Part shown: piece by piece, positions 1-9,454 of the stretch | How the letters are laid out: each line of letters starts with the position of its first letter | How positions within the stretch are numbered: the stretch's first letter is position 1 | NCBI GenBank assembly: GCA_041890495.1 | Contig: CP169086.1 | Span: forward strand, 1,550,001-1,614,000 | Direction: 5' to 3' | Source: Escherichia boydii | Lineage (GTDB): Bacteria > Pseudomonadota > Gammaproteobacteria > Enterobacterales > Enterobacteriaceae | DNA: 64,000 bases | Translations under genes and position numbers: made by a program | Notes under the pieces: model-generated | Database searches by the model: none | The model's input: the letters and a program-made list of their open reading frames with translations, nothing else | Told to the model about the DNA's origin: nothing

Positions 1-2
1 CG

Positions 3-698
3 TTACGCCACGACTCTGTCTACGGTCAACACGCCACCGAGGGCAGAGAGATCGATGTACTGCGCTAGCTCGCGCTGCTCGGCGCGTGGCAGATAAGGCA
101 GTTCACCCACCAGCGGTCCGGGCAGCTTAGCGCTCAGCACGTCGATGATCTCCGCGTAGTGCGCCAGGCCCGGGTTGATGCGGTTGGCTACCCAGCCAAC
201 CAGCGGCAGGCCGTCATTGGCGATCGCCTGCGCAGTCAGCAGCGCGTGGTTGATGCACCCTTCCTGGATCCCCACCACCATCACCACCGGAAGCTGCTCC
301 TGCACGACCCATTCAGACAGCGGGCGCAGGTCGTTCATCAGGCTACGCCAGCCGCCCGTCCCTTCAACCACCACGTGGTCAACCTTCTCGCCCAGGTTCG
401 CCAGGCCGTCGGACAACAGGGGATAATTAATCAGGCCGCTGTGCGCTACGCTGCTCTCTTCTTCGCTTAACGCAATGGGATTGACCGCGTGATAAGGCAG
501 TTCCAGTGACGAGACGCTTTGCAGCACCAGGGCGTCTTTATTGCGCAATCCCTCTGGCGTCTCTTTACTGCCTTTTGCGACCGGTTTGTACCCTGCCACG
601 CGTTTACCGCTTGCTGCCAGCGCCTGCAGCAATGCGCGGGATACGACGGTCTTGCCGACAGAGGTATCTGTACCAGTAACAAAGAAACGCTTAAGCAT
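3..698 (-). CDS. bioD2: Dethiobiotin synthetase paralogue
   Basis: 231-residue ATP-dependent carboxylase-type enzyme of the dethiobiotin synthetase family, which closes the ureido ring of dethiobiotin from diaminopelargonic acid, CO2 and ATP in the cytoplasm. The N-terminus has the P-loop GTDTSVGKT (about residues 9-17), and VEGTGGW near residue 112 fits the family's second nucleotide-binding segment. Length and sequence match E. coli YnfK/BioD2, the paralogue outside the bio operon, with roughly 10-15% substitutions. It sits next to mlc as in E. coli. The start is the ATG at 696-698. The physiological role of this paralogue is less certain than its fold. Confidence 0.93.
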   Translation of the reverse strand: MLKRFFVTGTDTSVGKTVVSRALLQALAASGKRVAGYKPVAKGSKETPEGLRNKDALVLQSVSSLELPYHAVNPIALSEEESSVAHSGLINYPLLSDGLANLGEKVDHVVVEGTGGWRSLMNDLRPLSEWVVQEQLPVVMVVGIQEGCINHALLTAQAIANDGLPLVGWVANRINPGLAHYAEIIDVLSAKLPGPLVGELPYLPRAEQRELAQYIDLSALGGVLTVDRVVA

Positions 699-828
699 GA
701 CTCACTCCACCTCTTGGGTATGCTTCGAAAATATAAACCAGGTAAATAATTCAGTGGAGGAAGTCTACGGGATGCGTGCGCTACCCGGCTTGAGATAGCG
801 CAATTTTTCTTACATCTGCGGAAAAGAG

Positions 829-2049
829 TTAACCCTGTAACAGGCGGATCAACAGCGAGCCGTTATACATGGCATCTTTGACCAGCGCCGCACCAGCCAT
901 GGTCCCCTGATTGGAAAACTGGGTGCTTTCTACCGCAATATTTTTGCTGTAGGCGGGAAGCGACTGCTGATGAATACAGGCCGAGATAGCCGGGAAGAGG
1001 ATCTCCGCTGCCTGGCTGAGCGGCGAACCGATGAGGATTTTTTGCGGGTTGAAGAGGTTCACCATAATGGCCAGAATTCGGCCAACGTTATTCCCCACTC
1101 CGGTAATGATGTCCTTCGCCAGCAGATCGCCCTGACGCGCGGCGGCGCAGAGAGAATCCACCGTTAAGGGTTGTCCGTGCAGCGAGGAGCTCATGGACTG
1201 GCTGAGCCGGACCTGTGCCAGCTCAAGAATACTGTCCACGCTGGCGATGGTTTCGAGGCAGCCGTGATTCCCGCAATAACAGCGTTTCCCATACGGGTCG
1301 ACCTGTGTGTGGCCTATTTCCACGAGACTACTGCTGCCTGCGTGTAGCAGATGACCATCGGTAATGACGCCCGCCCCCACGTTGTGATCGATAACCACCT
1401 GAATCACATCGCGCGCCCCGCGTGAGGCACCAAACAAGGCCTCTGCCATCGTCCATGCGCTGATATCATGCTGAATATAAACCGGAACGCCGGTATGCTG
1501 CTCCAGCGCCTCGCCGAGCGGCATCTCTTTTACATCCTCGTAGAACGGCATGCGATGTACAATACCATTTTCCGTATCAATAATTCCCGGCAAGGTTATG
1601 GCAATCGAAGTTAGACGCTCAAGTTTTTTCTGGTGGCGGATAAAAAACTGATCGATATGGGAAATAATACGATCCAGCAATGGCAAGTCATCTTTTAACG
1701 CCAGTTCCTGCGACTCTTCCACCACCAGTTTGCTGCTCAGATCGCGCAGAGCAAGGAAAATCTCCCCGCGACTAATGCGCAGAGAAAGATAGTGCCAGGC
1801 TTCAGTTTCAACCACCAGCCCCACCGCCGGACGGCCACGGTTCCCCGCTTCTTTGATTTCCAGCTCTTGCACCAGGTGTGCTTCGAGCATCTCACGGACA
1901 ATTTTAGTGATACTGGCAGGAGCCAGTTGCGCCAGACGGGAAAGATCGATACGCGAGACTGGACCAAGCTGATCAATCAGGCGATAAACCGCGCCCGCGT
2001 TGGTCTGCTTTATTTGATCAATGTGCCCAGGCTGGTTTTCAGCAACCAC
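829..2049 (-). CDS. mlc: Mlc, glucose-responsive ROK-family repressor
   Basis: 406-residue ROK-family transcriptional repressor. In E. coli Mlc (DgsA) represses ptsG, ptsHI, malT and manXYZ, and is drawn to the membrane by dephosphorylated EIICB-Glc. Visible parts are an N-terminal winged helix (about residues 20-70, with ASITKIVREML as recognition region), the ROK segment, and the zinc-binding cluster CYCGNHGCLE. The C-terminal LLIRLLQG is conserved. About the first 280 residues look identical to K-12 Mlc from memory, while the last 120 carry many substitutions, so a recombination junction may lie near 1,200. The neighbours bioD2 and ynfL are as in E. coli. Confidence 0.95.
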   Translation of the reverse strand: MVAENQPGHIDQIKQTNAGAVYRLIDQLGPVSRIDLSRLAQLAPASITKIVREMLEAHLVQELEIKEAGNRGRPAVGLVVETEAWHYLSLRISRGEIFLALRDLSSKLVVEESQELALKDDLPLLDRIISHIDQFFIRHQKKLERLTSIAITLPGIIDTENGIVHRMPFYEDVKEMPLGEALEQHTGVPVYIQHDISAWTMAEALFGASRGARDVIQVVIDHNVGAGVITDGHLLHAGSSSLVEIGHTQVDPYGKRCYCGNHGCLETIASVDSILELAQVRLSQSMSSSLHGQPLTVDSLCAAARQGDLLAKDIITGVGNNVGRILAIMVNLFNPQKILIGSPLSQAAEILFPAISACIHQQSLPAYSKNIAVESTQFSNQGTMAGAALVKDAMYNGSLLIRLLQG

Positions 2050-2182
2050 CGCATACTCCCTATATTTTCGCGCTCCGAAATAATCTGTAGGCTATGGTGA
2101 AGCACTTCAATACGTGTCGTCAAATTTTTACTTAGGCATGTGATTAACAGCACATTTTCGGGCTTTTTCGCTGAAATTTCCC

Positions 2183-3076
2183 TCACCTGAGAGCATTCAG
2201 CAGATGAATACGAAAGTTACGCGCAGCCGGACTTTGTTCATGATGTTTCGGCCAGACCAACCACATTTCAGAAACCGCATCCTCTTCAGCAATCGGCACC
2301 CAGCGCATTTCGTTGAGCTGAACACGTTTAAATGACGCAGGCAAAATTGAAACACCCAGACCGGCGGAAACCAGACCGATGATGGTCATTGCCTCGCCCA
2401 CCTCCTGAGTGATGACGGGCGTCAAATGGTAACGTCGCATCAGCCCGAGAATATCGTCATACAGCCCTGTCCCGACGTGCGGATCAAAAAAGACAAAGGG
2501 TTCTTTCGCCAGTTCAGCCAGCGTTACATTCGGGTTATTTGCCAGGGGATGATCGTGCGGGATCATCGCCATAAGCGGTTCATGGACGATGACTGCGTGT
2601 TCAAGCGACTCCGGTAACGCTGTGTTACGCAGCAATCCCATATCCAGCGTTCCTTCAATGAGCGGAGCGATTTGCTCGCGAGTGTTCATTTCGCGGGTTT
2701 GTAAATGGACATCAGGATAATCACGGCGAAACAGCGATAACGTATCGGACACCGCCCGAATAAAAGGAGCCGACGAAGTAAAACCAATGCGCAACTCCCC
2801 CGCTTCACCCTGATGCAGCCTTTCAGCGCGAGCGGCAGCGTCATCCACCATAGACAGGATTTGCCGACTATCTGCAAGAAACTGTTTTCCTGCTGCCGTC
2901 AGCAATACACTGCGATTGGTTCGTGCCAGCAGTCGGGCACCAATTTGTTGCTCCAGCGCCTGAATCTGCTGACTTAGCGGCGGTTGCGAAATATTCAGGC
3001 GGGCAGCGGCGCGCCCGAAATGCAGCTCTTCCGCAACAGCAACAAAGTAACGCAGATGACGAAGTTCAATATTCAT
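2183..3076 (-). CDS. ynfL: LysR-family regulator YnfL
   Basis: 297-residue LysR-type regulator with an N-terminal winged helix-turn-helix (about residues 1-60, MNIELRHLRYFVAVAEELHF start, then ARLNISQPPLSQQIQALE) and a periplasmic-binding-type effector domain (about 90-295). It matches E. coli YnfL closely from memory. It is divergent from ynfM with about 105 bp between the starts, the usual arrangement of a LysR regulator with its target, so control of ynfM is likely. The effector is unknown. Confidence 0.93.
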   Translation of the reverse strand: MNIELRHLRYFVAVAEELHFGRAAARLNISQPPLSQQIQALEQQIGARLLARTNRSVLLTAAGKQFLADSRQILSMVDDAAARAERLHQGEAGELRIGFTSSAPFIRAVSDTLSLFRRDYPDVHLQTREMNTREQIAPLIEGTLDMGLLRNTALPESLEHAVIVHEPLMAMIPHDHPLANNPNVTLAELAKEPFVFFDPHVGTGLYDDILGLMRRYHLTPVITQEVGEAMTIIGLVSAGLGVSILPASFKRVQLNEMRWVPIAEEDAVSEMWLVWPKHHEQSPAARNFRIHLLNALR

Positions 3077-3182
3077 ATTTAAAACATCTTATTTGAGATT
3101 ATTAATATATTAGACAGAACAATTCGATTTTCCTACCCTATGTATAAGCCTGATCTACAGGCATATTTAGCAAGGATTTCAA

Positions 3183-4433
3183 GTGAGCCGTACTACAACT
3201 GTTGATGGCGCTCCGGCAAGCGACACTGACAAGCAAAGCATTTCTCAGCCAAATCAATTTATTAAACGCGGTACGCCGCAATTTATGCGCGTCACCCTGG
3301 CGCTGTTCTCTGCCGGACTGGCAACATTTGCACTTCTCTATTGTGTGCAGCCTATCCTTCCGGTGCTTTCGCAGGAGTTTGGCTTAACCCCCGCGAACAG
3401 TAGTATTTCACTGTCCATTTCCACGGCGATGTTGGCTATTGGTTTGCTGTTTACTGGCCCGCTATCCGATGCCATTGGTCGCAAACCAGTGATGGTCACG
3501 GCGCTACTGTTGGCCTCCATTTGTACGTTACTTTCGACAATGATGACCAGCTGGCACGGCATTTTGATTATGCGCGCCTTGATTGGGCTTTCGTTAAGTG
3601 GCGTGGCAGCTGTTGGCATGACTTATCTTAGCGAGGAAATCCATCCCAGTTTCGTGGCCTTTTCAATGGGGTTGTATATCAGCGGCAACTCAATTGGCGG
3701 CATGAGCGGACGCTTAATTAGCGGTGTCTTCACGGACTTTTTCAACTGGCGAATTGCTCTGGCGGCAATCGGTTGTTTCGCGCTGGCCTCGGCGTTGATG
3801 TTCTGGAAAATCCTCCCTGAATCACGCCATTTTCGCCCGACTTCGCTGCGCCCTAAGACGTTGTTTATCAACTTTCGTCTGCACTGGCGTGACCGGGGAT
3901 TACCGTTATTGTTCGCAGAAGGCTTTTTGCTGATGGGGTCGTTCGTCACGCTGTTTAATTACATCGGCTATCGGTTGATGCTCTCCCCCTGGCACGTCAG
4001 TCAGGCCGTGGTTGGCTTATTATCGCTGGCTTATTTGACCGGTACATGGAGCTCACCCAAAGCCGGAACCATGACCACCCGCTATGGGCGTGGTCCAGTG
4101 ATGTTGTTTTCGACGGGGGTTATGCTGTTTGGTTTACTGATGACCTTATTCAGCTCGCTGTGGCTGATCTTTGCCGGAATGTTACTCTTCTCAGCAGGAT
4201 TCTTCGCAGCCCACTCAGTAGCCAGCAGCTGGATCGGCCCCCGCGCAAAACGCGCTAAAGGCCAGGCCTCCTCGCTGTATCTGTTCAGTTACTATCTGGG
4301 GTCGAGTATTGCCGGGACGCTGGGTGGTGTTTTCTGGCATAACTATGGCTGGAACGGCGTCGGCGCATTTATTGCTCTGATGCTCTGTGCCGCACTGCTG
4401 GTGGGCGCAAGCCTTCATAAACGTCTGAGATAA
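3183..4433 (+). CDS. ynfM: MFS exporter YnfM
   Basis: 416-residue major facilitator superfamily transporter with about 12 hydrophobic segments. The first segment begins near residue 38, and the loop between helices 2 and 3 has the typical GPLSDAIGRKPVM motif. In E. coli YnfM has been linked to arabinose export; the substrate here is unproven. It begins with GTG at 3183, which gives the family N-terminus MSRTTTVDG. It is divergent from ynfL and convergent with puuP, sharing a strong hairpin terminator. The protein looks K-12-like except for the last 15 or so residues, which differ (ALMLCAALLVGASLHKRLR). Confidence 0.93.
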   Translation: MSRTTTVDGAPASDTDKQSISQPNQFIKRGTPQFMRVTLALFSAGLATFALLYCVQPILPVLSQEFGLTPANSSISLSISTAMLAIGLLFTGPLSDAIGRKPVMVTALLLASICTLLSTMMTSWHGILIMRALIGLSLSGVAAVGMTYLSEEIHPSFVAFSMGLYISGNSIGGMSGRLISGVFTDFFNWRIALAAIGCFALASALMFWKILPESRHFRPTSLRPKTLFINFRLHWRDRGLPLLFAEGFLLMGSFVTLFNYIGYRLMLSPWHVSQAVVGLLSLAYLTGTWSSPKAGTMTTRYGRGPVMLFSTGVMLFGLLMTLFSSLWLIFAGMLLFSAGFFAAHSVASSWIGPRAKRAKGQASSLYLFSYYLGSSIAGTLGGVFWHNYGWNGVGAFIALMLCAALLVGASLHKRLR

Positions 4434-4473
4434 TATGCTTGCGGGCGGACGTCCGGTAAGACGATCTCCAGCT

Positions 4474-4504
4474 AAACGGCACCAGCGTACTGGTGCCGTT
4501 TTTC
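4474..4504. terminator. Bidirectional terminator, ynfM / puuP
   Basis: AAACGGCACCAG, a 4-base loop CGTA, then CTGGTGCCGTTT: a perfect 12-bp stem flanked by A and T runs, between the convergent 3' ends of ynfM and puuP. It can act in both directions. Confidence 0.85.
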
Positions 4505-4506
4505 GT

Positions 4507-5900
4507 TCAGGAATCCCAGGCCTGCTCTATCTTACCGGCTTCAAACTGCGGAGGCGGTTTTCGGAAACGGCGCGTGAGCCAGGTCAGGTAAAGGATCCCC
4601 AGTGCCGCCCAGATGAGGCCAAGCGTCAGGGACGTCGCTTCGAGGTTTATCCACAGCACGCCGACCGTTACGGCACCAATGAGCGGCAGCAGAAGATAGT
4701 GGAAGTGATCCTTCCAGCTTTTATTCATTCCTTTACGCCGCCAGAAATGATTAAACACCGACAGATTCACGAAGGTAAACGCCACCAGAGCACCGAAGTT
4801 AATTAACGCTGTGGCGGTAACTAAATCGAAGAACAGCGCCGACAACGCGACAATCCCGACCATAATGACGTTGAGTGCCGGAGTCCGCCATTTTGGGTGC
4901 ACATAGCCAAACACCGCGCTCCGGAAACACATTGTCACGCCCCATCACATACAGCAGACGCGACACGCTGGCATGTGAAGCCAGGCCAGAGGCTAACGTG
5001 TTCACAAACGTGGTGCAGAGGAAAATCGACTGGAAGAGCTTGCCGCCGACGTACAGCGCAATTTCAGGCAGTGCGGCATCCGGATCTTTAAAGCGGCTGA
5101 TATCGGGAAAGAACAGCTGCATAAAGAACGACGCCGCGATAAAGATAACGCCACCGTAGACCGCCGTCAGGAAGATGGCTTTCGGGATCACGCGTGCGGC
5201 GTCCGGCGTCTCTTCCGAAAGCGTGGTCACCGCATCGAAACCGAGGAAGGAGAAACAGACAATCGTCGCCCCGGTAATAATCGGGATCAGGTGCGCGTTC
5301 TCGCTGATAAACGGCTGAAGTGACCAGACGGTGCCAACGCCTTCTCCTTTATGCAGTCCCTGAACTACCAGGAAGATAAACACCACCATGATGGAGATTT
5401 GTACCAGTACAAACAGGGTATTGAAGTTAGCGACCAGGTTGACGCTCTTCAGATTCGCGGCGGTTAAAATGGCGACGAAGGTTACCACCCACACCCACGG
5501 CGGCACTTCCGGGAAGAGGGCGGAGAGATAGATTTTCGCCAACAAGACGTTAATCATCGGCAAAAAGAGATAATCCAGCAGCGATGACCAGCCCGACCAT
5601 AAATCCGACGTGCGGGTTAATCGACTTTTGCGCGTAGGTATAGGCCGAACCGGCCTCCGGAAACTGGCGAACCAGTTTGCCGTAGCTGATAGCGGTAAAC
5701 AGCACACCCGCCAGCGCCAGCAAATAGGACGCCGGAACGTGACCGTCGCTAATGCCGGAGACAATACCAAAAGTATCAAATACGGTCATCGGCGTGAGAT
5801 AGGCCAGACCCATCATCACCACCTGCCACAATTTCATTGATTTTCGCAGACGGGTTTTGCCGGGTTGCGCAGCAATATTCAGTGGTGAATTAATAGCCAT
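4507..5900 (-). pseudogene. puuP: Putrescine importer PuuP, two frameshifts
   Basis: APC-family proton-putrescine symporter that supplies the Puu pathway, about 460 residues and 12 membrane segments when intact. The reading frame breaks twice. Near 5,590, after NPHVGFMVG, an extra G (GGG for GG) shifts the frame. Near 4,923, after DNVFPER, an extra G shifts it again. Joining the three frames gives the full PuuP sequence to the C-terminus EQAWDS. The start is the ATG at 5898-5900, preceded by GGGGAGG. The last ~60 residues differ from K-12 more than the rest. As written only about 115 residues would be made, so either putrescine uptake by this route is lost or these are sequence errors. Both indels are +1 G in short G runs. 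Confidence 0.85.
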
Positions 5901-6201
5901 AATTGCTGCCTCCCCTGCGTAATAGGTTTGCGGTCGTGTCGACCTGAAATCAAACCTGTTTAGCAAGGGAAGCAAAGGGGGCGGAGTCCAGTCAGTAGCA
6001 GGAGGGGCGCATACGCAGCCTCCCTCGCCATGCGGGGATTTAATCATCGGCATCATCTCATTTCCTCGTCACAGTCTTAATCGTTAACGGAAGCCCGTTG
6101 CCGCCCGCGCTCCATAACGCGACATCCGGGAAATGTCTGGATTACCAGCAAATGTCAGGCCTGGCTCCGCTCAGGCCGATGAAACAACCCCGCAAGGGGT
6201 A
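5901..6201. other. puuP-puuA intergenic stretch
   Basis: About 300 bp between puuA and puuP, which are both read leftward. It contains short GC-rich inverted repeats (for example AGGCCTGG...CAGGCC around 6,158-6,180) resembling a degenerate REP unit. I see no convincing ORF and no strong promoter for puuP. Confidence 0.4.
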
Positions 6202-7620
6202 TTACGCGTTTTTCAACATCCACTCAATTTCTGTTTCTGTGATGAGGCGCTCAAACTGCAACAGCTCATCATTTTTACAGGCGTGATAGACATGGCAGAA
6301 GCGTTCGCCTAAATAGCGGCGCAGGTGATCATTCTCGATAAACTCACCCAGGGCATCGCTCTGGCGAATCGGAAAGGGTAAGCCTTCCTGTTCCAGCCCG
6401 TTGCCTTCGACTTCTTCCTGCAACGGCAGCTCGTTATCAAGGCCATGCAAAATACCGGCAAAAATCGCTGCCATCACCAGATATGGGGTGGCATCGGCAC
6501 CCGCCACGCGATATTCCACGCGGTGATTATGACGGTCGCCGCACGGAATACGCAGGGCGACGGTGCGGTTGTTATGGCCCCACGACGCCTGCGTCGGCAC
6601 ATACATTCCCGGCTGGAAGCGGCGATACGAGTTCACGTTTGGTGCCAGCAACGCCATCGACGACGGCATCAGGTCAATCATCCCGGCGAGCATCTTTTTC
6701 AGCAGCGGCGAATCTTCGCCTTCCGCGTCAGAAAGCACGTTCTCGCCACGATTATTTTGCATACTGATATGGATATGCATTCCGCTGCCCGCGTGCTCTT
6801 CATACGGCTTCGCCATAAAAGTGGCGTGCATCTTATGCTTTTCTGCCATCAGACGCACCAGGCGTTTTAGTGCCAGCGCATCATCGCAGGCTTCCAGCAC
6901 GTTATCAGTATGGTAAAGGTTGATTTCAAACTGACCCGGCGAGGCCTCAGCGACCGCGCCATCTGCCGGAATCAGCTGTAACTGCGCCAGTTCATCAATA
7001 TCATTGAGCACGTCGGCGAAGTGGTTGAGGTTATCAACGGAGTAAACCTGGCTTTGTGTATTGCGGTCATCGGTGCCAGGCGCGCAGGGCGGTTGCAGAT
7101 ACCCTTCAGCGTCGCGCTGGCGATCCAGTAAATAGAACTCCAGCTCTACCGCTACGACCGGGAACAATCCGCGCTGGCGCAGCTGCTGCCACAGGCGGTT
7201 AAGAACGTTCCGCGGCTCAACGTCAAAGGGAGCGCCATCTTCATCGACCATGGTCAGGAGCATCTGACCGATAAACTCTGGATCGGCGGCAGAAGGAGTT
7301 AAGGAACCGAGAACAGGAACACAGGTACGATCCGGCTCGCCCATTTCCTGACCCAGACCTGCTTCTTCTACTACGTTGCCCAGAATATCCATTGCAAATA
7401 CCGAGGCCGGGAAATAACACCCTTTCTCGAGCTTCTTCAGGCTTGAAACAGGAATACGCTTTCCACGGAAGCAACCATTTAAATCGGTAAGTAAAACATC
7501 AACATATTGCGTATTCGGGTAGCGCTCCAGGTAGCGTTTCACTTCCTGCGTAAAGGCGCTACCCCGCCTCTCTTCTGACTGCTGAACAAAGTTCTCTACT
7601 TCAACGATATTGGTTTCCAT
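6202..7620 (-). CDS. puuA: Gamma-glutamylputrescine synthetase
   Basis: 472-residue glutamine-synthetase-fold enzyme that ligates glutamate to putrescine with ATP, the first committed step of the Puu pathway. The GS beta-grasp N-terminus (about 1-120) is followed by the catalytic domain with AVELEFYLLD, the metal-binding AEASPGQFEINL, GSGMHIHIS and the NRTVALRIP segment. The length equals E. coli PuuA and the sequence appears nearly identical to it. The start at 7618-7620 gives the known N-terminus METNIVEVENF. It is divergent from puuD, with PuuR operators in between. Confidence 0.97.
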   Translation of the reverse strand: METNIVEVENFVQQSEERRGSAFTQEVKRYLERYPNTQYVDVLLTDLNGCFRGKRIPVSSLKKLEKGCYFPASVFAMDILGNVVEEAGLGQEMGEPDRTCVPVLGSLTPSAADPEFIGQMLLTMVDEDGAPFDVEPRNVLNRLWQQLRQRGLFPVVAVELEFYLLDRQRDAEGYLQPPCAPGTDDRNTQSQVYSVDNLNHFADVLNDIDELAQLQLIPADGAVAEASPGQFEINLYHTDNVLEACDDALALKRLVRLMAEKHKMHATFMAKPYEEHAGSGMHIHISMQNNRGENVLSDAEGEDSPLLKKMLAGMIDLMPSSMALLAPNVNSYRRFQPGMYVPTQASWGHNNRTVALRIPCGDRHNHRVEYRVAGADATPYLVMAAIFAGILHGLDNELPLQEEVEGNGLEQEGLPFPIRQSDALGEFIENDHLRRYLGERFCHVYHACKNDELLQFERLITETEIEWMLKNA

Positions 7621-7663
7621 GATTCTTCGCCTTTGGTTTGTTTTCCGCTCGTTATCAAAGCGT

Positions 7664-7678
7664 AAAATATAATGACCA
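7664..7678. promoter_or_regulatory. PuuR operator upstream of puuA
   Basis: AAAATATAATGACCA differs at one position from the PuuR recognition sequence AAAATATAATGAACA described for E. coli. It lies 44 bp upstream of the puuA start. A degenerate relative, AAAATATTGAACA, lies at 7761-7773 in the middle of the divergent promoter region. Repression by PuuR, relieved by putrescine, is expected. Confidence 0.75.
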
Positions 7679-7831
7679 CCATTCGAATCTGTATGCAAAC
7701 TAAATGTTTGTCAAATGTTAAATTGAGTTTGCAAAAATGAAAACCCACTGCTAGATTGAAAAAATATTGAACATAAAGGTCATTTAAAGCGCAGTAATGG
7801 CGATAATTTAGTCCACTTTGTGAGATTGAGC

Positions 7832-8596
7832 ATGGAAAATATAATGAACAATCCGGTTATCGGTGTCGTAATGTGCAGGAACAGGCTTAAGGGTCATGCG
7901 CCCCAGACTCTGCAAGAAAAGTACCTGAATGCCATCATCCATGCAGGCGGCTTGCCTATTGCGCTACCACATGCGCTGGCGGAACCGTCATTACTTGAAC
8001 AACTTTTGCCGAAACTCGATGGCATTTATCTTCCTGGTAGTCCCAGCAATGTGCAGCCGCACCTATATGGTGAAAACGGCGATGAGCCTGACGCCGATCC
8101 CGGGCGTGATCTTCTGAGCATGGCGATAATTAATGCCGCACTCGAAAGGCGCATCCCCATTTTCGCCATCTGCCGGGGTTTACAAGAACTGGTGGTGGCA
8201 ACCGGTGGTTCGTTGCATCGCAAGCTGTGCGAACAGCCTGAATTGCTGGAACATCGGGAAGATCCCGAACTGCCGGTGGAACAGCAATATGCACCGTCGC
8301 ATGAAGTTCAGGTTGAAGAGGGGGGATTACTGTCTGCGTTGTTACCTGAATGTAGCAACTTTTGGGTAAACTCTCTACATGGACAAGGGGCGAAGGTCGT
8401 TAGCCCACGGTTGCGTGTTGAAGCTCGCTCGCCGGATGGCTTAGTTGAGGCGGTTAGCGTCATCAATCATCCTTTTGCGCTGGGCGTACAGTGGCACCCG
8501 GAATGGAACAGTAGCGAGTACGCGCTTTCGCGTATATTGTTCGAGGGCTTTATCACCGCTTGTCAGCACCATATCGCTGAAAAACAGCGACTCTGA
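7832..8596 (+). CDS. puuD: Gamma-glutamyl-GABA hydrolase
   Basis: 254-residue class I glutamine-amidotransferase-type hydrolase that frees GABA from gamma-glutamyl-GABA. Catalytic Cys lies in AICRGLQE (about residue 114), and His and Glu in GVQWHPEWN (about 222-224). The start at 7832 gives the known MENIMNNPVIG N-terminus; an upstream in-frame ATG at 7820 lacks a good ribosome-binding site. It is the first gene of the rightward puuDRCBE operon and is followed 26 bp later by puuR. Confidence 0.96.
   Translation: MENIMNNPVIGVVMCRNRLKGHAPQTLQEKYLNAIIHAGGLPIALPHALAEPSLLEQLLPKLDGIYLPGSPSNVQPHLYGENGDEPDADPGRDLLSMAIINAALERRIPIFAICRGLQELVVATGGSLHRKLCEQPELLEHREDPELPVEQQYAPSHEVQVEEGGLLSALLPECSNFWVNSLHGQGAKVVSPRLRVEARSPDGLVEAVSVINHPFALGVQWHPEWNSSEYALSRILFEGFITACQHHIAEKQRL
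7836..7850. promoter_or_regulatory. PuuR operator overlapping the puuD start
   Basis: Exact copy of the reported PuuR recognition sequence AAAATATAATGAACA. It begins four bases after the A of the puuD start codon, so it codes for residues 2-7 of PuuD and is an operator at the same time. Confidence 0.75.
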
Positions 8597-8622
8597 CCAC
8601 TACAGTTTAAGGAAATGCAAAT

Positions 8623-9180
8623 ATGAGTGATGAGGGACTGGCGCCAGGAAAACGCTTGTCGGAAATCCGCCAGCAGCAGGGGCTTTCACAACGTCGTGCC
8701 GCCGAACTCTCCGGGCTGACTCACAGTGCTATCAGTACGATAGAACAAGATAAAGTCAGCCCTGCCATCAGTACGCTGCAAAAGCTGCTGAAGGTGTATG
8801 GTCTGTCACTCTCGGAATTCTTTTCCGAGCCGGAAAAACCTGATGAGCCGCAGGTCGTCATTAATCAGGACGACTTAATTGAGATGGGTAGTCAGGGTGT
8901 GTCAATGAAGCTGGTTCATAACGGTAACCCGAATCGCACGCTGGCGATGATCTTTGAAACGTACCAGCCGGGCACAACCACTGGGGAAAGAATTAAGCAT
9001 CAGGGTGAGGAAATAGGCACTGTACTGGAAGGTGAAATTGTTCTGACGATTAATGGTCAGGATTACCACCTCGTCGCGGGGCAAAGTTATGCCATTAATA
9101 CCGGCATCCCGCACAGTTTCAGTAATACGTCGGCAGGTATTTGCCGAATTATCAGCGCCCATACGCCCACCACGTTTTAA
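8623..9180 (+). CDS. puuR: PuuR, repressor of the puu cluster
   Basis: 185-residue regulator: an N-terminal XRE-type helix-turn-helix (about residues 10-65, QQGLSQRRAAELSGLTHSAIS) and a C-terminal cupin domain (about 110-180, HQGEEIGTVLEGEI and GIPHSFSN). PuuR represses puuA and puuD, with putrescine as inducer. Length and sequence equal E. coli PuuR. It lies between puuD and puuC in the operon. Confidence 0.96.
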   Translation: MSDEGLAPGKRLSEIRQQQGLSQRRAAELSGLTHSAISTIEQDKVSPAISTLQKLLKVYGLSLSEFFSEPEKPDEPQVVINQDDLIEMGSQGVSMKLVHNGNPNRTLAMIFETYQPGTTTGERIKHQGEEIGTVLEGEIVLTINGQDYHLVAGQSYAINTGIPHSFSNTSAGICRIISAHTPTTF

Positions 9181-9225
9181 TCTTTTTGTTCTGTAAGCCG
9201 GGTAAGCGCAATGCGCCCGGCAATC

Positions 9226-9354
9226 TATACACAAAATCATTCAAGTTGCATCAAGGCGGCAAGTGAGCGAATCCCGATGAGCTTACTCAGGTAAGTGATT
9301 CGGGGGAGCGAACGCAGCCAAGGCAGAGGCGGCTTGAAGGATGAAGTGTATATA
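9226..9354. repeat. ERIC-like intergenic repeat
   Basis: About 129 bp of imperfect palindrome with the core features of ERIC/IRU elements: GCGAATCCCGATGAGCTTAC followed by GTAAGTGATTCGGGGGAGCG, close to the classical ERIC primer sites. The ends TATACAC and GTGTATA are inverted. Just before it, 9,194-9,222 holds a small REP-like palindrome (GCCGGGTAAG...GCGCCCGGC). It is transcribed between puuR and puuC and can form a long hairpin in the operon mRNA. Confidence 0.8.
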
Positions 9355-9454
9355 AAGAATGTCGCCAGAAATAAACGGGCATACGGCCCGGGGATCTCTG
9401 CGCCCTGACGTTCACAAACTGCATATATCTGATAGACGTGAAACAGGAGTCATA

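Noticed and set aside
159..798. Several ORFs of 70-100 codons opposite bioD2
   Set aside because: Antisense shadows of a GC-rich gene; no start signals or protein-like pattern. The same holds for long antisense ORFs opposite abgA, abgB, the MCP gene, uspE and umuC.
9359..9454. Longer N-terminus for PuuC (32 extra codons)
   Set aside because: It starts at the edge of the ERIC repeat, lacks a ribosome-binding site, and does not match the known PuuC N-terminus.
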